A stretch of DNA of 64,000 nucleotides from assembly GCA_016744775.1 (NCBI GenBank), contig JADGDS010000003.1, positions 124,001 to 188,000 of the forward strand, written 5' to 3'. How positions within the stretch are numbered: the stretch's first letter is position 1; the number at the start of each line of letters is the position of its first letter. Positions 10,491 through 21,025 of the stretch are shown piece after piece. The notes under the pieces are model-generated. The model did not search any database, had not been told where the DNA came from, and was given only the letters and a program-made list of their open reading frames with translations. The translations under genes and the position numbers were made by a program. The DNA is from Candidatus Marithrix sp. (lineage in GTDB: Bacteria; Pseudomonadota; Gammaproteobacteria; Beggiatoales; Beggiatoaceae).

Positions 10491-10725
10491 CTACAATTCC
10501 TTAATTCTCTCCGCAACACCAATTCCATGTTCCAAACAAAAATCACCAGCCTCATCAGTAAATCCACCCAAAGACAAATAAGCCGCTAAAACAATAGCGT
10601 CAGGAAAAAGAGTTTTATAAATATCAACTTTTTCCTGAAAATCTTCAAGCTGATTTAAACCAATTTTTGTCTTAGTTTTTTTAACTTCCACTAAAACAAC
10701 TCTGCCACAAGAAGATTGTACTAAT
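10491..10725 (-). pseudogene. C-terminal remnant of the ATPase/PD-(D/E)XK protein family
   Basis: The encoded stretch SSCGR..LVEVKKTKTKIGLNQ followed by DAIVLAAYLSLGGFTDEA matches the last ~75 residues of the proteins at 45221-46954 and 47002-48735. It contains the E-x-K nuclease half-motif (VEVKK). The ATPase core and first two thirds are absent. It is bracketed by the CCTGACAGG palindrome and, ~240 bp away, a CCCCTAAAGGGG element, the same repeat type that brackets the intact pair. Confidence 0.8.
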
Positions 10726-10747
10726 CTGTAATTGATATTTTTATACT

Positions 10748-10951
10748 ATGCAAGTATATGATTTATCAAATGATCCAATTGTTAATGAAGTAATATTGGA
10801 ATTTGAAATCAAAGGTCGTTTAGACTATAAGATAGAACAAGGAAAAACAACTGCTGAAGGAATAAAAGTAACAGCAATCCCAGATAGTAATGATGTTATG
10901 ATTACTTATCCTGATGGAGCAGAACAACGATTGTTTGGCTTGGCTGAATAA
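10748..10951 (+). CDS. Small hypothetical protein (67 aa)
   Basis: I do not recognise the family. The frame runs from an ATG to TAA and encodes an acidic soluble protein with alternating hydrophobic residues (VNEVILEFEIKGRLDYKI, then IKVTAIPDSNDVMITYPDG), suggesting a small beta-rich fold. No clear ribosome binding site precedes it. It starts inside the degraded upstream end of the ATPase remnant on the other strand, so it could itself be a fragment of a larger lost gene. Confidence 0.4.
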   Translation: MQVYDLSNDPIVNEVILEFEIKGRLDYKIEQGKTTAEGIKVTAIPDSNDVMITYPDGAEQRLFGLAE

Positions 10952-10960
10952 TTGAACATA

Positions 10961-10991
10961 AGCCCCCCTAACCCCCTAAAGGGGGGGGCTT
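10961..10991. repeat. CCCCTAACCCCCTAAAGGGG-type palindromic element (short form)
   Basis: AGCCCCCCTAACCCCC, then TAAAGGGGGGGGGCT: a hairpin-forming element of the same family as 28428, 38605, 44993 and 48740. It lies just downstream of the kinase stop at 11055 and could serve as its terminator. Confidence 0.75.
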
Positions 10992-11054
10992 ACCACTAAA
11001 CTAGTAATTCTGGTTCGCCTATTTTTTCGTTTAATGGGTATTGCATGTTTTTTT

Positions 11055-14000
11055 TTAATCCTGCGACAAACCCTCTAAAAAAATTTTTAACTCTTGCACT
11101 TTAAATTCCTTCGCTAATTGGGTAACTTTGTTACTAAAAGCTTCTAGTTTTGGTTCATTTGCTGATAAAGATTTTGATGTATCTATAATCGCTTTTATTT
11201 TACCCATTTTAGCAAATTGATATAAAATTTCTATTTCTGCTGTCGCTGGATATTCCATAACCGCAGTTGTAACTTTGTTTTTATTTGTTTCATAAATCCA
11301 TTCTAATGAACATAATTTTCCTAACAAAGCTAAAAATTTTTCTATATCTATTGGTTTTTCTATAAAAGCATTGCAGCCCGCTTCTAAAGCTGTTTGTTGT
11401 TGTTTTTGAAATACATTGGCTGACATCATTATAATAATTGTATTATCAAATTCAGCTTGTAGGCGTAATTGTCTTGTCGATTCTAAACCATCCATTATAG
11501 GCATATTCATATCCATGATAATCGCGTTTGGATGAAATTTATTGGCTTTTTCTAAAGCTTGTTGCCCATTATTAGCTTCTAATATTTTAAATCCTAAACT
11601 AATTAAAATTTTATTTAAAATAATACGGTTATGATATATATCATCAACAATTAAGATATTAAAATCAGTCTCTCTTGGTTTAAATCCTATAATTTTTGGC
11701 TTCTCAACTTTTATAGTAGTAATATCTTCACATATTTCTAAAGGTATCTCGAACCAAAATTTACTACCAAAACCAAGTTTACTGCTTACTTCTAATTTTC
11801 CACTCATAATTTCTATGAGTTTTTTGCTAATAGCTAATCCTAAACCGGTACCTTCTATTTGTTTAGATTGTTTGCCTACTTGTTTGAATGGTAGAAAAAT
11901 ATCTTCTAGTTGATCAGCCGCTATTCCTTCACCAGAGTCTTCTATTTCAAAGTAAAATCTAGCTTCTTGGGATTTTACTGTTAATTTTACTTGCCCTTGT
12001 GAAGTAAATTTAATAGCGTTGTTTATTATATTTAATAAAATTTGTTTTAAGCGTTTTTCATCTGCATAAACGTAAATTGGTAATTCATTTGTTTCATAAA
12101 CAAATTTAATTCCTTTTTCTGTGGCTCGTATTTGAAATAAAAATACAATATCTGATAAAAAATTAGACAAATGTAATTTATCAGGATTGATCTCAAATTT
12201 ACCGGCTTCAATTTTAGATAAGTCTAAAATATCATTAATTAGAGTTAATAAATGTTCACCACTGCGTTGAATAACATCTAAACCTTGTTTATTTTTAATC
12301 GTTTGTTCGCGTCTTAAAATTTGCACATAACCTAAAATACCATTCAGCGGCGTGCGAAGCTCGTGACTCATAGTAGCAAGAAATTGACTTTTAGCTTGAT
12401 TAGCTAATTCTGCCGCTTCTTTTTTAGTTTGCACGATAAATAAACCAATAAAACTACCAACAATTACAATGCTATAAATTAAATAAGCCCACCATGTTTG
12501 CCACCAAGGTGGTGTAATAATTATTTTAATTGAAGCACCAGTTTCATTCCAAAGCTCATCATTGTTTGATGCTTTGACTTTAAAAGTATATTCACCGGCA
12601 TCTAAATTGGTATAAGTGGCAAAGCGTCTTTTGCTATCAACATAATTCCATGTTTTATCAAAACCTTCCATCATATAAGCATATTGATTTTTTTGCGAGG
12701 CGCGATAATTTAAAGCGGCAAATTTAATAGTAAATACTAATTGATCATAAGAGAGACGAATTTGTTTATCAAAACTAACTGAGCGATTCAAAATTTGAAA
12801 ATCCGTCAATACTACCGGTGGAATATATGGATTATCAATTAATTTATCTGGATAAAAAGCGTTAAAACCATTGACTCCGCCTAAAAATATTTCACCAGTT
12901 TTGCTTTTGTAAGCGGCATCATTTAAAAATAAGTTGTTTTGTAAGCCGTCATAAGAATTATAATTCCTGAATTTTTCAGTTTTAGGATTGAATTTTGAAA
13001 TGCCTTTATTAGTGCTTAACCATAAATTAGCTTGATTATCTTCTATGATTTCTATGACATTATTGCTAGCTAAACCATGTTTAGTGCGATAAACAGTAAA
13101 GTTATTGGTGGTTGAATTTAATTTATTTAAGCCGTCATTGGTTCCTATCCAAATGGTGCCATTACTATCTTGATATGTTCTGTTTATGAATCCATTGCTT
13201 AAATTAGAATGATAATTTAGGAATGTATTATTTTTAGAATTGAGTTTAGTTAAGCCATTTTCGGTTCCAATCCATACATTATCATTGGAATCTACCATGA
13301 CATTTGTCACCCAATTAGATATTAATTTTTTATTATAATGTGTAAAAGTTTCAGTAATTGGATCAAATTTATCAACTCCACCGCCATTCATTCCAATCCA
13401 AACATTATCTTGCGAATCAAGATCGATGCTTAAAATAGAATCATTATTTAAACCTTTGGATTTATTATAATGAAAAAATTTTTCGGTTTTAGGGTTAAAT
13501 TTATTTAAACCACCTCCAGCAGTGCCAATCCAAAGCACGCCTTGTTTATCAGCACGCATACTTCTAATTACATTATTGTTTAGCTTATAGTGAATAAATT
13601 TATTGTTTTTTCGATCAAATTTATTTAAACCACCACCTTCTGTGCCTAGCCAAAGTATTCCTTTTTCATCTTGATAAATTGTGGATACTTGTTTATCGCT
13701 GAGACTGTTTAAGGTTTTTGGATTATGTTGATACAAAGCGAATCTATAATCACCGGGATCATATTTATTTAATCCTTGATTTGTTGTCACCCATAAAGTT
13801 TTGGTTTTGTCTTCATTAATATTCCAGATTGTGTTATCGCTAATACTATTTGTATCAACATCACTTTCTTGAAAACGAATAAATTTTTTATTGGTTTTAT
13901 CAAACAAATTCAAACCATTATAAGTACCAATCCATAATCTGCCGCTGCTATCTTGATAAATCGACAAAATAGTGTCTGCATTCAAATAATTAACAATCTT

Positions 14001-14744
14001 TTCAGTTTGAGGATCAAATTGATCTAAACCTTTTTCTGTACCTAACCAAAGCTTATCTTCACTATCCCAATATAAACACCATAAAGAATTATTGCTGAAA
14101 CTATAATGAGTAAAAGTCTCAGTTTTAGGATCAAATTTATTTAAACCACCACCATAAGTGCTAATCCAAAATATACCGGTTTTATCTTGATAAATGCGGG
14201 TTACACTGTTATTACTAATGCTGTTAGGATTTTTTGGATCATGTTTATAATGAGTAAAAGTCTCAGTTTTAGGATCAAACCTATTTAAGCCACCATCACC
14301 GGTTCCAATCCATAAAATACCATCTTTATCCTCATAAATATTCCAAATATTATCGTTACTTAAACTGTTAGGATTGTTTTTATCATGCTGATAACGAATG
14401 AACTTTTGAGTAATAGGATCAAATTTATTAAAACCACCACCCCAAGTGCCAACCCATAAAATACCATTACTATCTTCAAGCAAACTCCAAACATAATTGT
14501 TGCTAATAGTGTTGGAATTTTTCGAGTCATGACTATAAACAGTAAACTCAATTCCATCATATTTATTTAAGCCATTTTTCGCGCCAATCCATAAAAAACC
14601 TTGTTTATCTTGTAAAATTGGACTGACAAAATTGTCAGATAAGCCATCATCAATAGTTAAATGTTTAAACTGAATAGTTTCAGCAGATACGAGTTGTACA
14701 TTTAAAAACAATAATAAAAATATGTATTTAAATGAAGTTTTCAT
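11055..14744 (-). CDS. Hybrid sensor histidine kinase: beta-propeller sensor, one kinase module, one receiver
   Basis: A 1229-residue paralogue of the 1644-residue kinase upstream. It has a signal peptide (about 1-21) and propeller repeats to about 640 ([14 protein letters not shown]), then a Y_Y_Y domain and one membrane helix near 748-771. HisKA follows ([10 protein letters not shown] ~793), then HATPase (NIINNAIKF ~905, [12 protein letters not shown]), one receiver ([12 protein letters not shown], Asp ~1076, KPID) and a helical C-terminal tail ending in the FLEGLSQD region. It lacks the first HisKA-HATPase-receiver block of its paralogue, so the difference is the gain or loss of a whole kinase cassette. 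Propeller sequences are nearly identical between copies, implying recent duplication. A scrambled third copy is at 1-690. Confidence 0.93.
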   Translation of the reverse strand: MKTSFKYIFLLLFLNVQLVSAETIQFKHLTIDDGLSDNFVSPILQDKQGFLWIGAKNGLNKYDGIEFTVYSHDSKNSNTISNNYVWSLLEDSNGILWVGTWGGGFNKFDPITQKFIRYQHDKNNPNSLSNDNIWNIYEDKDGILWIGTGDGGLNRFDPKTETFTHYKHDPKNPNSISNNSVTRIYQDKTGIFWISTYGGGLNKFDPKTETFTHYSFSNNSLWCLYWDSEDKLWLGTEKGLDQFDPQTEKIVNYLNADTILSIYQDSSGRLWIGTYNGLNLFDKTNKKFIRFQESDVDTNSISDNTIWNINEDKTKTLWVTTNQGLNKYDPGDYRFALYQHNPKTLNSLSDKQVSTIYQDEKGILWLGTEGGGLNKFDRKNNKFIHYKLNNNVIRSMRADKQGVLWIGTAGGGLNKFNPKTEKFFHYNKSKGLNNDSILSIDLDSQDNVWIGMNGGGVDKFDPITETFTHYNKKLISNWVTNVMVDSNDNVWIGTENGLTKLNSKNNTFLNYHSNLSNGFINRTYQDSNGTIWIGTNDGLNKLNSTTNNFTVYRTKHGLASNNVIEIIEDNQANLWLSTNKGISKFNPKTEKFRNYNSYDGLQNNLFLNDAAYKSKTGEIFLGGVNGFNAFYPDKLIDNPYIPPVVLTDFQILNRSVSFDKQIRLSYDQLVFTIKFAALNYRASQKNQYAYMMEGFDKTWNYVDSKRRFATYTNLDAGEYTFKVKASNNDELWNETGASIKIIITPPWWQTWWAYLIYSIVIVGSFIGLFIVQTKKEAAELANQAKSQFLATMSHELRTPLNGILGYVQILRREQTIKNKQGLDVIQRSGEHLLTLINDILDLSKIEAGKFEINPDKLHLSNFLSDIVFLFQIRATEKGIKFVYETNELPIYVYADEKRLKQILLNIINNAIKFTSQGQVKLTVKSQEARFYFEIEDSGEGIAADQLEDIFLPFKQVGKQSKQIEGTGLGLAISKKLIEIMSGKLEVSSKLGFGSKFWFEIPLEICEDITTIKVEKPKIIGFKPRETDFNILIVDDIYHNRIILNKILISLGFKILEANNGQQALEKANKFHPNAIIMDMNMPIMDGLESTRQLRLQAEFDNTIIIMMSANVFQKQQQTALEAGCNAFIEKPIDIEKFLALLGKLCSLEWIYETNKNKVTTAVMEYPATAEIEILYQFAKMGKIKAIIDTSKSLSANEPKLEAFSNKVTQLAKEFKVQELKIFLEGLSQD

Positions 14745-14779
14745 ATATTAATTTGTTCTCAAATTGGTTAATTTGAAGA

Positions 14780-14795
14780 GTACAAGAATTATTCC
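14780..14795 (-). promoter_or_regulatory. Possible -24/-12-like element, paralogous to 10289-10304
   Basis: TGG-N8-TTGTA on the minus strand about 40 bases before the kinase start. The surrounding bases are conserved in the upstream region of the other kinase. Sigma-54 use is only a suggestion, because the -12 element lacks the usual GC. Confidence 0.25.
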
Positions 14796-14859
14796 AACTG
14801 TGGCTTTATAAAAAGCAAGAACCTTGTAGAGTTGGTGATAACTTACCATACCAACTACA

Positions 14860-15120
14860 TTATTTTTTATAAACTTCTTTTCTATGTCTGACTCGATAAA
14901 CAGTTATTATTTTGATAACATCTTCTACTTCATAAAGAATTCTATAATCACCAACACGTAATCTATAAGAATTCATCGTTCCTTTTAACTTTTTATATTG
15001 CGATATTGGAAAAGGATTTGAAGATAAACTTTCTATTGCATTTAATAAATATTCATGCTTTTCTTTAGAAATTTTGTTAAAATCTTTCTCAACAGATTTT
15101 GTTACTTCTAATTTATACAT
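14860..15120 (-). CDS. RelE/ParE-superfamily toxin
   Basis: 86 residues, the usual size for RelE-type mRNA interferases and ParE-like toxins. Visible features are the helical start (VTKSVEKDFNKISKEKHEYL), the central PLKGT-like turn (KKLKGTMNSYRLRVGDYRILYEVED) and the C-terminal VYRVRHRKEVY with the His-Arg/Lys-Tyr residues used by RelE toxins. It overlaps the upstream antitoxin gene by 8 bases, the standard antitoxin-first arrangement. RelE versus ParE activity cannot be decided by eye. Confidence 0.9.
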   Translation of the reverse strand: MYKLEVTKSVEKDFNKISKEKHEYLLNAIESLSSNPFPISQYKKLKGTMNSYRLRVGDYRILYEVEDVIKIITVYRVRHRKEVYKK

Positions 15121-15310
15121 TATTTTTTAATAAATTTTGTTTTAATTCAGATAAAGACATTTTTGTTTCTTCTCTCCTTTCTTTTATAATAGTCAAATCA
15201 TTATAATCTTCAATTAATTGTTCATATTCTTCTATAGGCAAAACAACAAAAGAAGGAATTCCATTTGGTGTTTTCAAATATTGTGGATGTAATGTCTCCA
15301 TTGTAATCAT
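15113..15310 (-). CDS. Phd/YefM-family antitoxin
   Basis: I take the ATG at 15310 (65 residues, MITMETLHPQYL) because AGGAGAATCATATT lies directly upstream. The longer frame from 15361 would add 17 residues with no ribosome binding site. The core FVVLPIEEYEQLIEDYNDL is the Phd/YefM dimerisation and DNA-binding region, and the C-terminal part MSLSELKQNLL would be the toxin-neutralising tail. It overlaps the RelE-like toxin gene, so the two form one self-regulated operon. Confidence 0.85.
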   Translation of the reverse strand: MITMETLHPQYLKTPNGIPSFVVLPIEEYEQLIEDYNDLTIIKERREETKMSLSELKQNLLKNNV

Positions 15311-15443
15311 AATATGATTCTCCTTTGTATTTTGTGGGGCAAACATGCTATTGCGGCTCAAAAGATGGTGGTGAATGTTTTGAAAAAGATGGGGAACTTG
15401 GTTTTAATGTTAAAGGCAGTAAGTTGAGGAAACAACTACCTAA

Positions 15444-15476
15444 AAACCTGACAGGTTTTTAAAACCTGTCAGGTTT
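15444..15476. repeat. CCTGACAGG palindromic element
   Basis: A near-identical copy of the inverted repeat at 10448-10480. It lies 10 bases downstream of the erpA stop codon and could terminate that operon. Confidence 0.9.
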
Positions 15477-15485
15477 GGTTGATTC

Positions 15486-15842
15486 TTATCCAGCAGAAAA
15501 TGATGATCCACAACCACATGTAGTAGTTGCATTTGGATTACGAATTACAAATTGTGAACCTTCTAAGCCTTCACTGTAATCAATTTCAGCACCAACCATG
15601 TATTGATAACTCATAGGATCAATCAATAGTTTTACTTCTTGATTTTCAACAACAGTATCACCTTCTTGAATGCTTTCATCAAAAGTAAAACCATATTGAA
15701 AACCTGAACAACCACCACCTTGCACAAAAACGCGCAACATTAAGTCATCATTGTTTTCTTCTTTGATTAATTCTTTTACCTTGACGGCTGCATTATCAGT
15801 AAATACTAAAGGGCTTGGTATTGCTTCTTCAACTGCACTCAT
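15486..15842 (-). CDS. erpA: Iron-sulfur cluster insertion protein ErpA
   Basis: 118 residues of A-type carrier: [33 protein letters not shown] with the first cluster-binding Cys, and the C-terminal TTCGCGSSF pair. These three Cys are the [Fe-S] ligands. ErpA delivers clusters to apo-enzymes of isoprenoid synthesis and respiration. The acidic N-terminal extension and the length fit ErpA better than IscA. It lies downstream of the MerR-type regulator gene, with 16 bases between, in the pheT-ihfA-merR strand order. Confidence 0.93.
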   Translation of the reverse strand: MSAVEEAIPSPLVFTDNAAVKVKELIKEENNDDLMLRVFVQGGGCSGFQYGFTFDESIQEGDTVVENQEVKLLIDPMSYQYMVGAEIDYSEGLEGSQFVIRNPNATTTCGCGSSFSAG

Positions 15843-15858
15843 ATTTTTTTCGCTCCTG

Positions 15859-16215
15859 TTAATTTAAAATATTAAGTAATTCTTCAAGCTCTGAACGTAA
15901 TTCAGAGATTAGTTCATTATTTACTTGTTTGTTATTAAATGAATTTGTTTCAAGTAATTTTTGTTTAGCACCACTAATTGTAAAGCCATTATCATATAGC
16001 AGGCTACGAATTTGACGTACTAAAACCACATCTTGCCGCTGATAATAACGTCTATTACCCCGGCGTTTTATAGGTTTTAATGTGGTAAATTCTTGTTCCC
16101 AATAACGCAAAACATGTGGTTTAATTGAACATAATTCACCCATTTCACTAATTGTAAAATAACGCTTTCCCGGAATAGAAGGAAGTTGATTATTACTTTT
16201 TGCTATTTCCAGCAT
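15859..16215 (-). CDS. MerR-family transcriptional regulator
   Basis: 118 residues with the MerR winged helix at the N-terminus ([25 protein letters not shown], then [12 protein letters not shown]). A short helical tail follows and there are no metal-binding Cys. It belongs to the family found next to ihfA in many gammaproteobacteria. It overlaps the end of ihfA by 23 bases, so translation is probably coupled. Its target genes are not known from sequence. Confidence 0.9.
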   Translation of the reverse strand: MLEIAKSNNQLPSIPGKRYFTISEMGELCSIKPHVLRYWEQEFTTLKPIKRRGNRRYYQRQDVVLVRQIRSLLYDNGFTISGAKQKLLETNSFNNKQVNNELISELRSELEELLNILN

Positions 16216-16495
16216 AAGATTCTACCCTAGCTCTAAGCTTTTGCCCGGGCTTAAAGGTGACAACACGTCTAGCAGTAATTGGTATTTCTTCTCCTGTCTT
16301 AGGATTTCTTCCCGGGCGTTCTTCTTTATCACGTAAATCAAAGTTGCCAAATCCAGACAGTTTAACCTGTTGCCCTTTCTCTAAAGATGAGCGAATTTCT
16401 TCAAAAAATAAATCTACTATATCTTTGGCTTCTCTTTTATTTAAGCCTACTTCGTCAAAAAGTTTTTCTGCTATTACAGCTTTAGTCAATGCCAT
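16193..16495 (-). CDS. ihfA: Integration host factor subunit alpha
   Basis: 100 residues of HU/IHF fold: [44 protein letters not shown], and the DNA-intercalating arm [14 protein letters not shown] with its Pro. It ends [11 protein letters not shown]-alpha pairs with the ihfB product at 20694-20990 to bend DNA. It follows pheT by 4 bases, the conserved pheT-ihfA order. Confidence 0.96.
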   Translation of the reverse strand: MALTKAVIAEKLFDEVGLNKREAKDIVDLFFEEIRSSLEKGQQVKLSGFGNFDLRDKEERPGRNPKTGEEIPITARRVVTFKPGQKLRARVESYAGNSKK

Positions 16496-16499
16496 GATT

Positions 16500-18854
16500 C
16501 TAATTCCTTAATTTTGCACCTAATTTAGTTTCTAGATTATTTAGTAACTGTTCAACGACAGTTTCCACATCTTGGTCAATAAGATTGCGTGAAAACGCTT
16601 GAAAAATCAAGCTTATTGCTAAACTTTTTTTATTTGAGTCAATTTTTTCGCCTTGATAAACATCAAATAATTGCCATTCAATCAAGATTTCAGGTGCTGT
16701 TTCCTTAATGCAATCCATTAGTTGAGCCGCTGTGACATCTTGTGGTACCATCAATGCTATATCCCTTCTAATATTGGGATATTTAGATAGTTCTTGAAAT
16801 TTATGTTGTTTATTTTGTAATAATGGAGCTAATTTTAATTCAAATAAAAATACTGGTGTTATTAAATCTAATTGTTTTATTAAACTAGGATGTGCTGCGC
16901 CTATCATTCCTATATATTCATCGCCACGATAAATAGCAGCAGTTTTTCCGGGATGTAAAGCAGGATGTTTATCTGCTTTAAAATCAATATCATCAGAATT
17001 TAATAATGCTTCTATATCAGATTTAACATCATAAAAATCAACTGCTTGTGAAACAGCACCCCATTGTTCAGCGAATCGTGTTCCAGTTGCAATACCAGCA
17101 ATCATCAATTCTTGTAATAAACCTTCAGTTTGTGACTGTATAAAACGTCTGCCAGTCTCAAATAAACGCACTCGCGATTGTTGACGCTTTTGGTTATATT
17201 GTACCGCTGGCAATAAACTTGACCATAAACTAGTTCGCATTGCTGCCATATCGCTAGCAATTGGATTAGCTAAATTTATGGATTTTAGTTCTGGATTCAA
17301 TTGTGTTTGTAATTTAGAATCTACAAAACTATAAGTAATAGCTTCTTGATAACCGCGTTGTACTAAAATTTCTTTTAATTGATTTACAGTTTTATTTGAT
17401 GAACTGTGCATTATTAGGCGCGATTTTGGAGCTTGGCTTGGTAAATTATTATAGCCATATAAACGCGCTAATTCTTCAATTAAATCAGCTTCAATGCTAA
17501 CATCAAAGCGAAAACTTGGAGCTTGTATTTGCCAACTGGAATCACCGCCTTCTACTTTCATACCTAAACGAGTGAAAATTTCAGTAATATCGTTAGCTTC
17601 AAATGACTTACCAAGTATCCGTTTAATATTATGTGCGCGTAACTCAATATTAGGAGCAACTGGTAAAGTATCAGCTACTTTTTCAATAACAACTCCAGCT
17701 TCTCCACCAGCAATTTCTAATAATAACTCAGTAGCGCGTTCAATCGCATTAGTCTGCAACTGTGAATCAACACCACGTTCAAAACGATGAGAAGAATCAG
17801 TATGTAATCCATAACGCCTAGCACAGCCCGCAGCATATTCAGGAGCAAAAAACGCGCTTTCTAAAAAAATATCAGTAGTAGAATCAGTAACTGCGGATGC
17901 TTGCCCACCCATAACTCCAGCAATAGCTAAAGCTTGCTTTTCATCTGCGATTACTAAAGTTTGTTCATCTAATTTTACTGTTTGTTCATCTAATAAAGTT
18001 AAAGATTCGCCAGCCCTAGCCATTCTGACTTGAATGCCACCTGATAAACTATTGAAATCAAAGGCGTGCATTGGCTGCCCTAATTCTAATAACACATAAT
18101 TAGTGACATCTACAACCGCACTAACGCTACGTAAACCGCTACGACGTAATCGTTCTTGCATCCATAAAGGAGTTGCGGCTTTCGCATCAATATTTTTAAT
18201 GATACGCCCAACATAACGAGGGCAAGCCTGTTTATTTTGAATTTCAACAGCAAAACTATCAGTTATGCCAGCCGTAATATTTGAAATATTAGGAAAAGTC
18301 ACAGCAGTGCGTGTTAAAACACCAACTTCTCGTGCAATTCCAGCAACACTTAAACAATCACCACGATTAGGGGTTAAATCAACATCAAAACTAACATCAT
18401 CTAAGTTCAAATATTCACGTAAATCTTCACCAAGCGGCGCATCAGAGACTAAAGACATTAAACCTTCAGAACTATCAGCTAAACCTAACTCTTCAGCCGA
18501 ACACAACATGCCATAAGATAAAACCCCACGTAACTTAGACTTTTTGATTTTAATCTTACCAATACGCGCACCAATTAAAGCAGTAGGTGCCCGCATTCCG
18601 ACATGCACATTGGCGGCACCACAAACTATGATTAAAGGTTCAGCACCAATATTAACCGTACAAACTTGTAGTTTTTTAGCATCAGGATGAGGATCAATAG
18701 AAACAACCTCTCCAACCACCACTTTATTAAATACAGCCGCTACGGGTTCAATGGCATCAACTTCCAAACCTGCCATTGTTAATTGTGCTACTAATTCTTC
18801 TCGTGAAATTGAGGGGTTGACTAATTCACGTAGCCAATTTTCACTAAATTTCAT
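16500..18854 (-). CDS. pheT: Phenylalanyl-tRNA synthetase beta subunit
   Basis: 784 residues, the usual length. It contains an N-terminal OB/tRNA-binding domain ([23 protein letters not shown]), the B3/B4 editing region ([19 protein letters not shown]), B5 ([23 protein letters not shown]), the catalytic-like core and a C-terminal ferredoxin-fold anticodon-binding domain ([15 protein letters not shown]). It pairs with PheS as an alpha2-beta2 enzyme charging tRNA-Phe. In most gammaproteobacteria pheT directly follows pheS; here pheS is about 8.5 kb away with ten genes between. Its start overlaps the end of pyrF by 11 bases. Confidence 0.97.
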   Translation of the reverse strand: MKFSENWLRELVNPSISREELVAQLTMAGLEVDAIEPVAAVFNKVVVGEVVSIDPHPDAKKLQVCTVNIGAEPLIIVCGAANVHVGMRAPTALIGARIGKIKIKKSKLRGVLSYGMLCSAEELGLADSSEGLMSLVSDAPLGEDLREYLNLDDVSFDVDLTPNRGDCLSVAGIAREVGVLTRTAVTFPNISNITAGITDSFAVEIQNKQACPRYVGRIIKNIDAKAATPLWMQERLRRSGLRSVSAVVDVTNYVLLELGQPMHAFDFNSLSGGIQVRMARAGESLTLLDEQTVKLDEQTLVIADEKQALAIAGVMGGQASAVTDSTTDIFLESAFFAPEYAAGCARRYGLHTDSSHRFERGVDSQLQTNAIERATELLLEIAGGEAGVVIEKVADTLPVAPNIELRAHNIKRILGKSFEANDITEIFTRLGMKVEGGDSSWQIQAPSFRFDVSIEADLIEELARLYGYNNLPSQAPKSRLIMHSSSNKTVNQLKEILVQRGYQEAITYSFVDSKLQTQLNPELKSINLANPIASDMAAMRTSLWSSLLPAVQYNQKRQQSRVRLFETGRRFIQSQTEGLLQELMIAGIATGTRFAEQWGAVSQAVDFYDVKSDIEALLNSDDIDFKADKHPALHPGKTAAIYRGDEYIGMIGAAHPSLIKQLDLITPVFLFELKLAPLLQNKQHKFQELSKYPNIRRDIALMVPQDVTAAQLMDCIKETAPEILIEWQLFDVYQGEKIDSNKKSLAISLIFQAFSRNLIDQDVETVVEQLLNNLETKLGAKLRN

Positions 18855-19527
18855 TAATAATATCCATTAATGCTTGTAAAGGATCCGGCGCAGCCGTAAT
18901 TGGACGACCAATTACCAAATAATCAGTTCCTAAATTTACAGCTTGCGCTGGTGTCATAATCCGCTTTTGATCATCTAAGGCACTATGAACTGGGCGAATT
19001 CCGGGTGTAACCAATTTAAAATCATTAGCAACTTTTTTACGTATAGTTACAATTTCATGAGGAGAACAAACAACACCATCTAAGCCACAAGCATCAGATA
19101 AACGAGCTAAACGTAATACATTTTCTTCCACGCTACCATGTAAACCAATTGCATATAATTCATTTTTTTCTAAACTAGTTAAAATTGTTACAGCAATTAA
19201 TAAAGGGGGTTGTGAATGTTTTTCCAAGGCTTCACGAGCTGCTAATAACATGCTACGACTACCTAAAGCATGGACATTTACCATCCAAACACCTAAATCT
19301 GCGGCTGCTAAACAAGCGCGTGCTACGGTGTTAGGTATATCATGATATTTTAAATCTAAAAATATATCAAAACCTAAATTAATTAATTGCTCAATTAAAA
19401 TTGGTCCACTTCGAGTAAATAATTCTTTACCAACTTTAAGTCGGCAAAGCGTAGGATCTAATTGTTTAGCCAATGCTAATGCTGATTTTGCATCAGCAAA
19501 ATCTAAAGCAATAATTAAGGGAGACAT
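18844..19527 (-). CDS. pyrF: Orotidine 5'-phosphate decarboxylase
   Basis: Catalyses the last step of UMP synthesis. The sequence shows IIALDFADAKSALALA, the catalytic DLKYHDIPNTV (Lys and Asp residues of OMP decarboxylase), GLDGVVCSPHE, the phosphate-binding TPGIRP and DYLVIGRPI. I chose the ATG at 19527 because the family starts just before the first strand and this avoids overlap with lapB. Earlier in-frame starts at 19539/19542 are possible. It sits between lapB and pheT; lapB-pyrF is a conserved pair. Confidence 0.95.
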   Translation of the reverse strand: MSPLIIALDFADAKSALALAKQLDPTLCRLKVGKELFTRSGPILIEQLINLGFDIFLDLKYHDIPNTVARACLAAADLGVWMVNVHALGSRSMLLAAREALEKHSQPPLLIAVTILTSLEKNELYAIGLHGSVEENVLRLARLSDACGLDGVVCSPHEIVTIRKKVANDFKLVTPGIRPVHSALDDQKRIMTPAQAVNLGTDYLVIGRPITAAPDPLQALMDIINEI

Positions 19528-19528
19528 A

Positions 19529-20671
19529 TTAATCGCCATCAATGCCTTGTATAGGTTTCATTGTATTCCATTGTTTACAACTTGGGCAATGCCAATATAA
19601 TTTCCTAGCAGTAAATCCACAATTATTACACTTATAAAATGCTTTGTTCTTTAATAATTGTGTTACAGTATCATGTAATAATACTAAGCTTTCATTGCTA
19701 ATATTATTTATATTAGATAAAGCTAAAAAGCTCTTAATACTACATAATGAAGGACGTTTAAGCATTTGTTTAGCAATCAAATTTATTGCTTGCTGTTCGC
19801 CTAACTCTTGTTGAATAATTTTAGCTAAGCTTAAAACTGGTGTGATTTCATCATAACTATCTAAAATTTTTTGCAAATACACTGTAAACTCATCAATTTG
19901 TCCAATTGCTTTATAACAAAAATGTAAATTTTTTATTACTTCAGTAATATATTGATGATCTTGTGTTTCTACCCGTTTAAATGCAACAATTGCTTTCTGA
20001 TAATCATTATTTTCTAAGGCTAACTCTGCTTCTATAAAACTAGCACGTACACAAAAAGGATCAATATGTAGTGCTTGTAGTATAAGTTGTTGCGTTTGAT
20101 CAATTTGCCCTTGTTCCCTATACTTTTCAGCTTGTTCACAATAATATTGGGCAATTGGCATCTTCTTAGCAGATAATTTTTCTAATTTTTGTGCAATCTC
20201 AATTGCTTTTTTCCATTCTTGTTCTTGTTCATAAATTTTTAGTAATTGAGATAATGCAGGAATTTTATAATTATCAGCAATCAATAGTTGCTTAAATACA
20301 TCTTCTGCTCTGTCAAATAAACCAGCATTTTGATAATCCTGAGCAAGTTCAAATAGTGCAAGATGACGTTGTTGCGGATCAAGGGTAGGTATTTTGATAA
20401 TATTTTGATGAATGTGAATCGCTCGATTCACTTCACCACGTCGACGAAATAAAACTCCTAAAGCTAAATGAGTTTCAAAAGTTTGATTATTTACATCAAT
20501 TAACTTGATAAAAATATCAATTGCTTTATCAGGTTCTTCATGTAACCAATAATCTAATCCCTTAAAATAATCAGGAGATAAATATATTGGTTTTCGCCGT
20601 TTTTGATGCCGTGCTACCAGCCACCCAGAGGCAGCCGCTACAGGCAACAACAGCCATAGTAAAAAACTCAT
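19529..20671 (-). CDS. lapB: Lipopolysaccharide assembly protein B (LapB/YciM)
   Basis: 380 residues. One N-terminal membrane helix (LLWLLLPVAAASGWLVA) is followed by several TPR repeats (AIDIFIKLIDVN, ALGVLFRRRGEVNRAI and others). A C-terminal rubredoxin-like metal site closes the protein (CNNCG...WHCPSCKQW, four Cys). LapB adjusts LpxC turnover and so LPS synthesis at the inner membrane. The neighbour lapA, usually just upstream, is absent: the preceding gene is ihfB, with 22 bases between. Confidence 0.95.
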   Translation of the reverse strand: MSFLLWLLLPVAAASGWLVARHQKRRKPIYLSPDYFKGLDYWLHEEPDKAIDIFIKLIDVNNQTFETHLALGVLFRRRGEVNRAIHIHQNIIKIPTLDPQQRHLALFELAQDYQNAGLFDRAEDVFKQLLIADNYKIPALSQLLKIYEQEQEWKKAIEIAQKLEKLSAKKMPIAQYYCEQAEKYREQGQIDQTQQLILQALHIDPFCVRASFIEAELALENNDYQKAIVAFKRVETQDHQYITEVIKNLHFCYKAIGQIDEFTVYLQKILDSYDEITPVLSLAKIIQQELGEQQAINLIAKQMLKRPSLCSIKSFLALSNINNISNESLVLLHDTVTQLLKNKAFYKCNNCGFTARKLYWHCPSCKQWNTMKPIQGIDGD

Positions 20672-20693
20672 GGCGGCTCATCATAGTCTTATG

Positions 20694-20990
20694 CTAAGAT
20701 TGATAACCAGCACTGGTATTAATACGATATCGCATTTCTTTACCCGGCTTAAAATGAGGTACATATTTTTCAGATAATTTAACAGCCGCACCGGTTTTTG
20801 GATTACGTCCCTTTCTCGGTGGGCGATGATGAAGTGAAAAACTACCAAAACCACGTATTTCAATTCTTTCACCCTGTTCTAAAGCTTGTGCCATATTTTC
20901 TAAAATAGTTTTTATGGCGAGATCAATATCTTTTTGAGATAAATGTGTTTGTTTTAATGAAAGTGCTTCAATTAGTTCTGATTTTGTCAT
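20694..20990 (-). CDS. ihfB: Integration host factor subunit beta
   Basis: 98 residues of HU/IHF fold: [10 protein letters not shown] start, [22 protein letters not shown] with the DNA-wedging Pro, and [10 protein letters not shown] typical of the beta subunit. It follows rpsA as in other gammaproteobacteria. The partner subunit is ihfA at 16193-16495. Confidence 0.96.
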   Translation of the reverse strand: MTKSELIEALSLKQTHLSQKDIDLAIKTILENMAQALEQGERIEIRGFGSFSLHHRPPRKGRNPKTGAAVKLSEKYVPHFKPGKEMRYRINTSAGYQS

Positions 20991-20999
20991 TGCTATATG

Positions 21000-21018
21000 G
21001 GCAATCTAAAAGATTGCC
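21000..21018 (-). promoter_or_regulatory. Hairpin between rpsA and ihfB
   Basis: GGCAATCT-AAA-AGATTGCC is a perfect 8-bp stem directly before the ihfB start. No T-run follows on the minus strand, so it looks like a processing or attenuation hairpin rather than a full terminator. Confidence 0.45.
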
Positions 21019-21025
21019 TCTTGCG

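Noticed and set aside
14860-15310. Treating the RelE/Phd pair as part of the sensor-kinase operon
   Set aside because: It lies upstream of the kinase on the same strand, but ~110 bases and the kinase's own conserved upstream block separate them, and self-regulation is normal for such pairs.
15360-15443. Cys-containing open stretch (CYCGSKDGGECFEKDGELGF) on the plus strand before the palindrome
   Set aside because: It has no start codon after the preceding stop and runs into the repeat. It could be a gene remnant but nothing supports a family.
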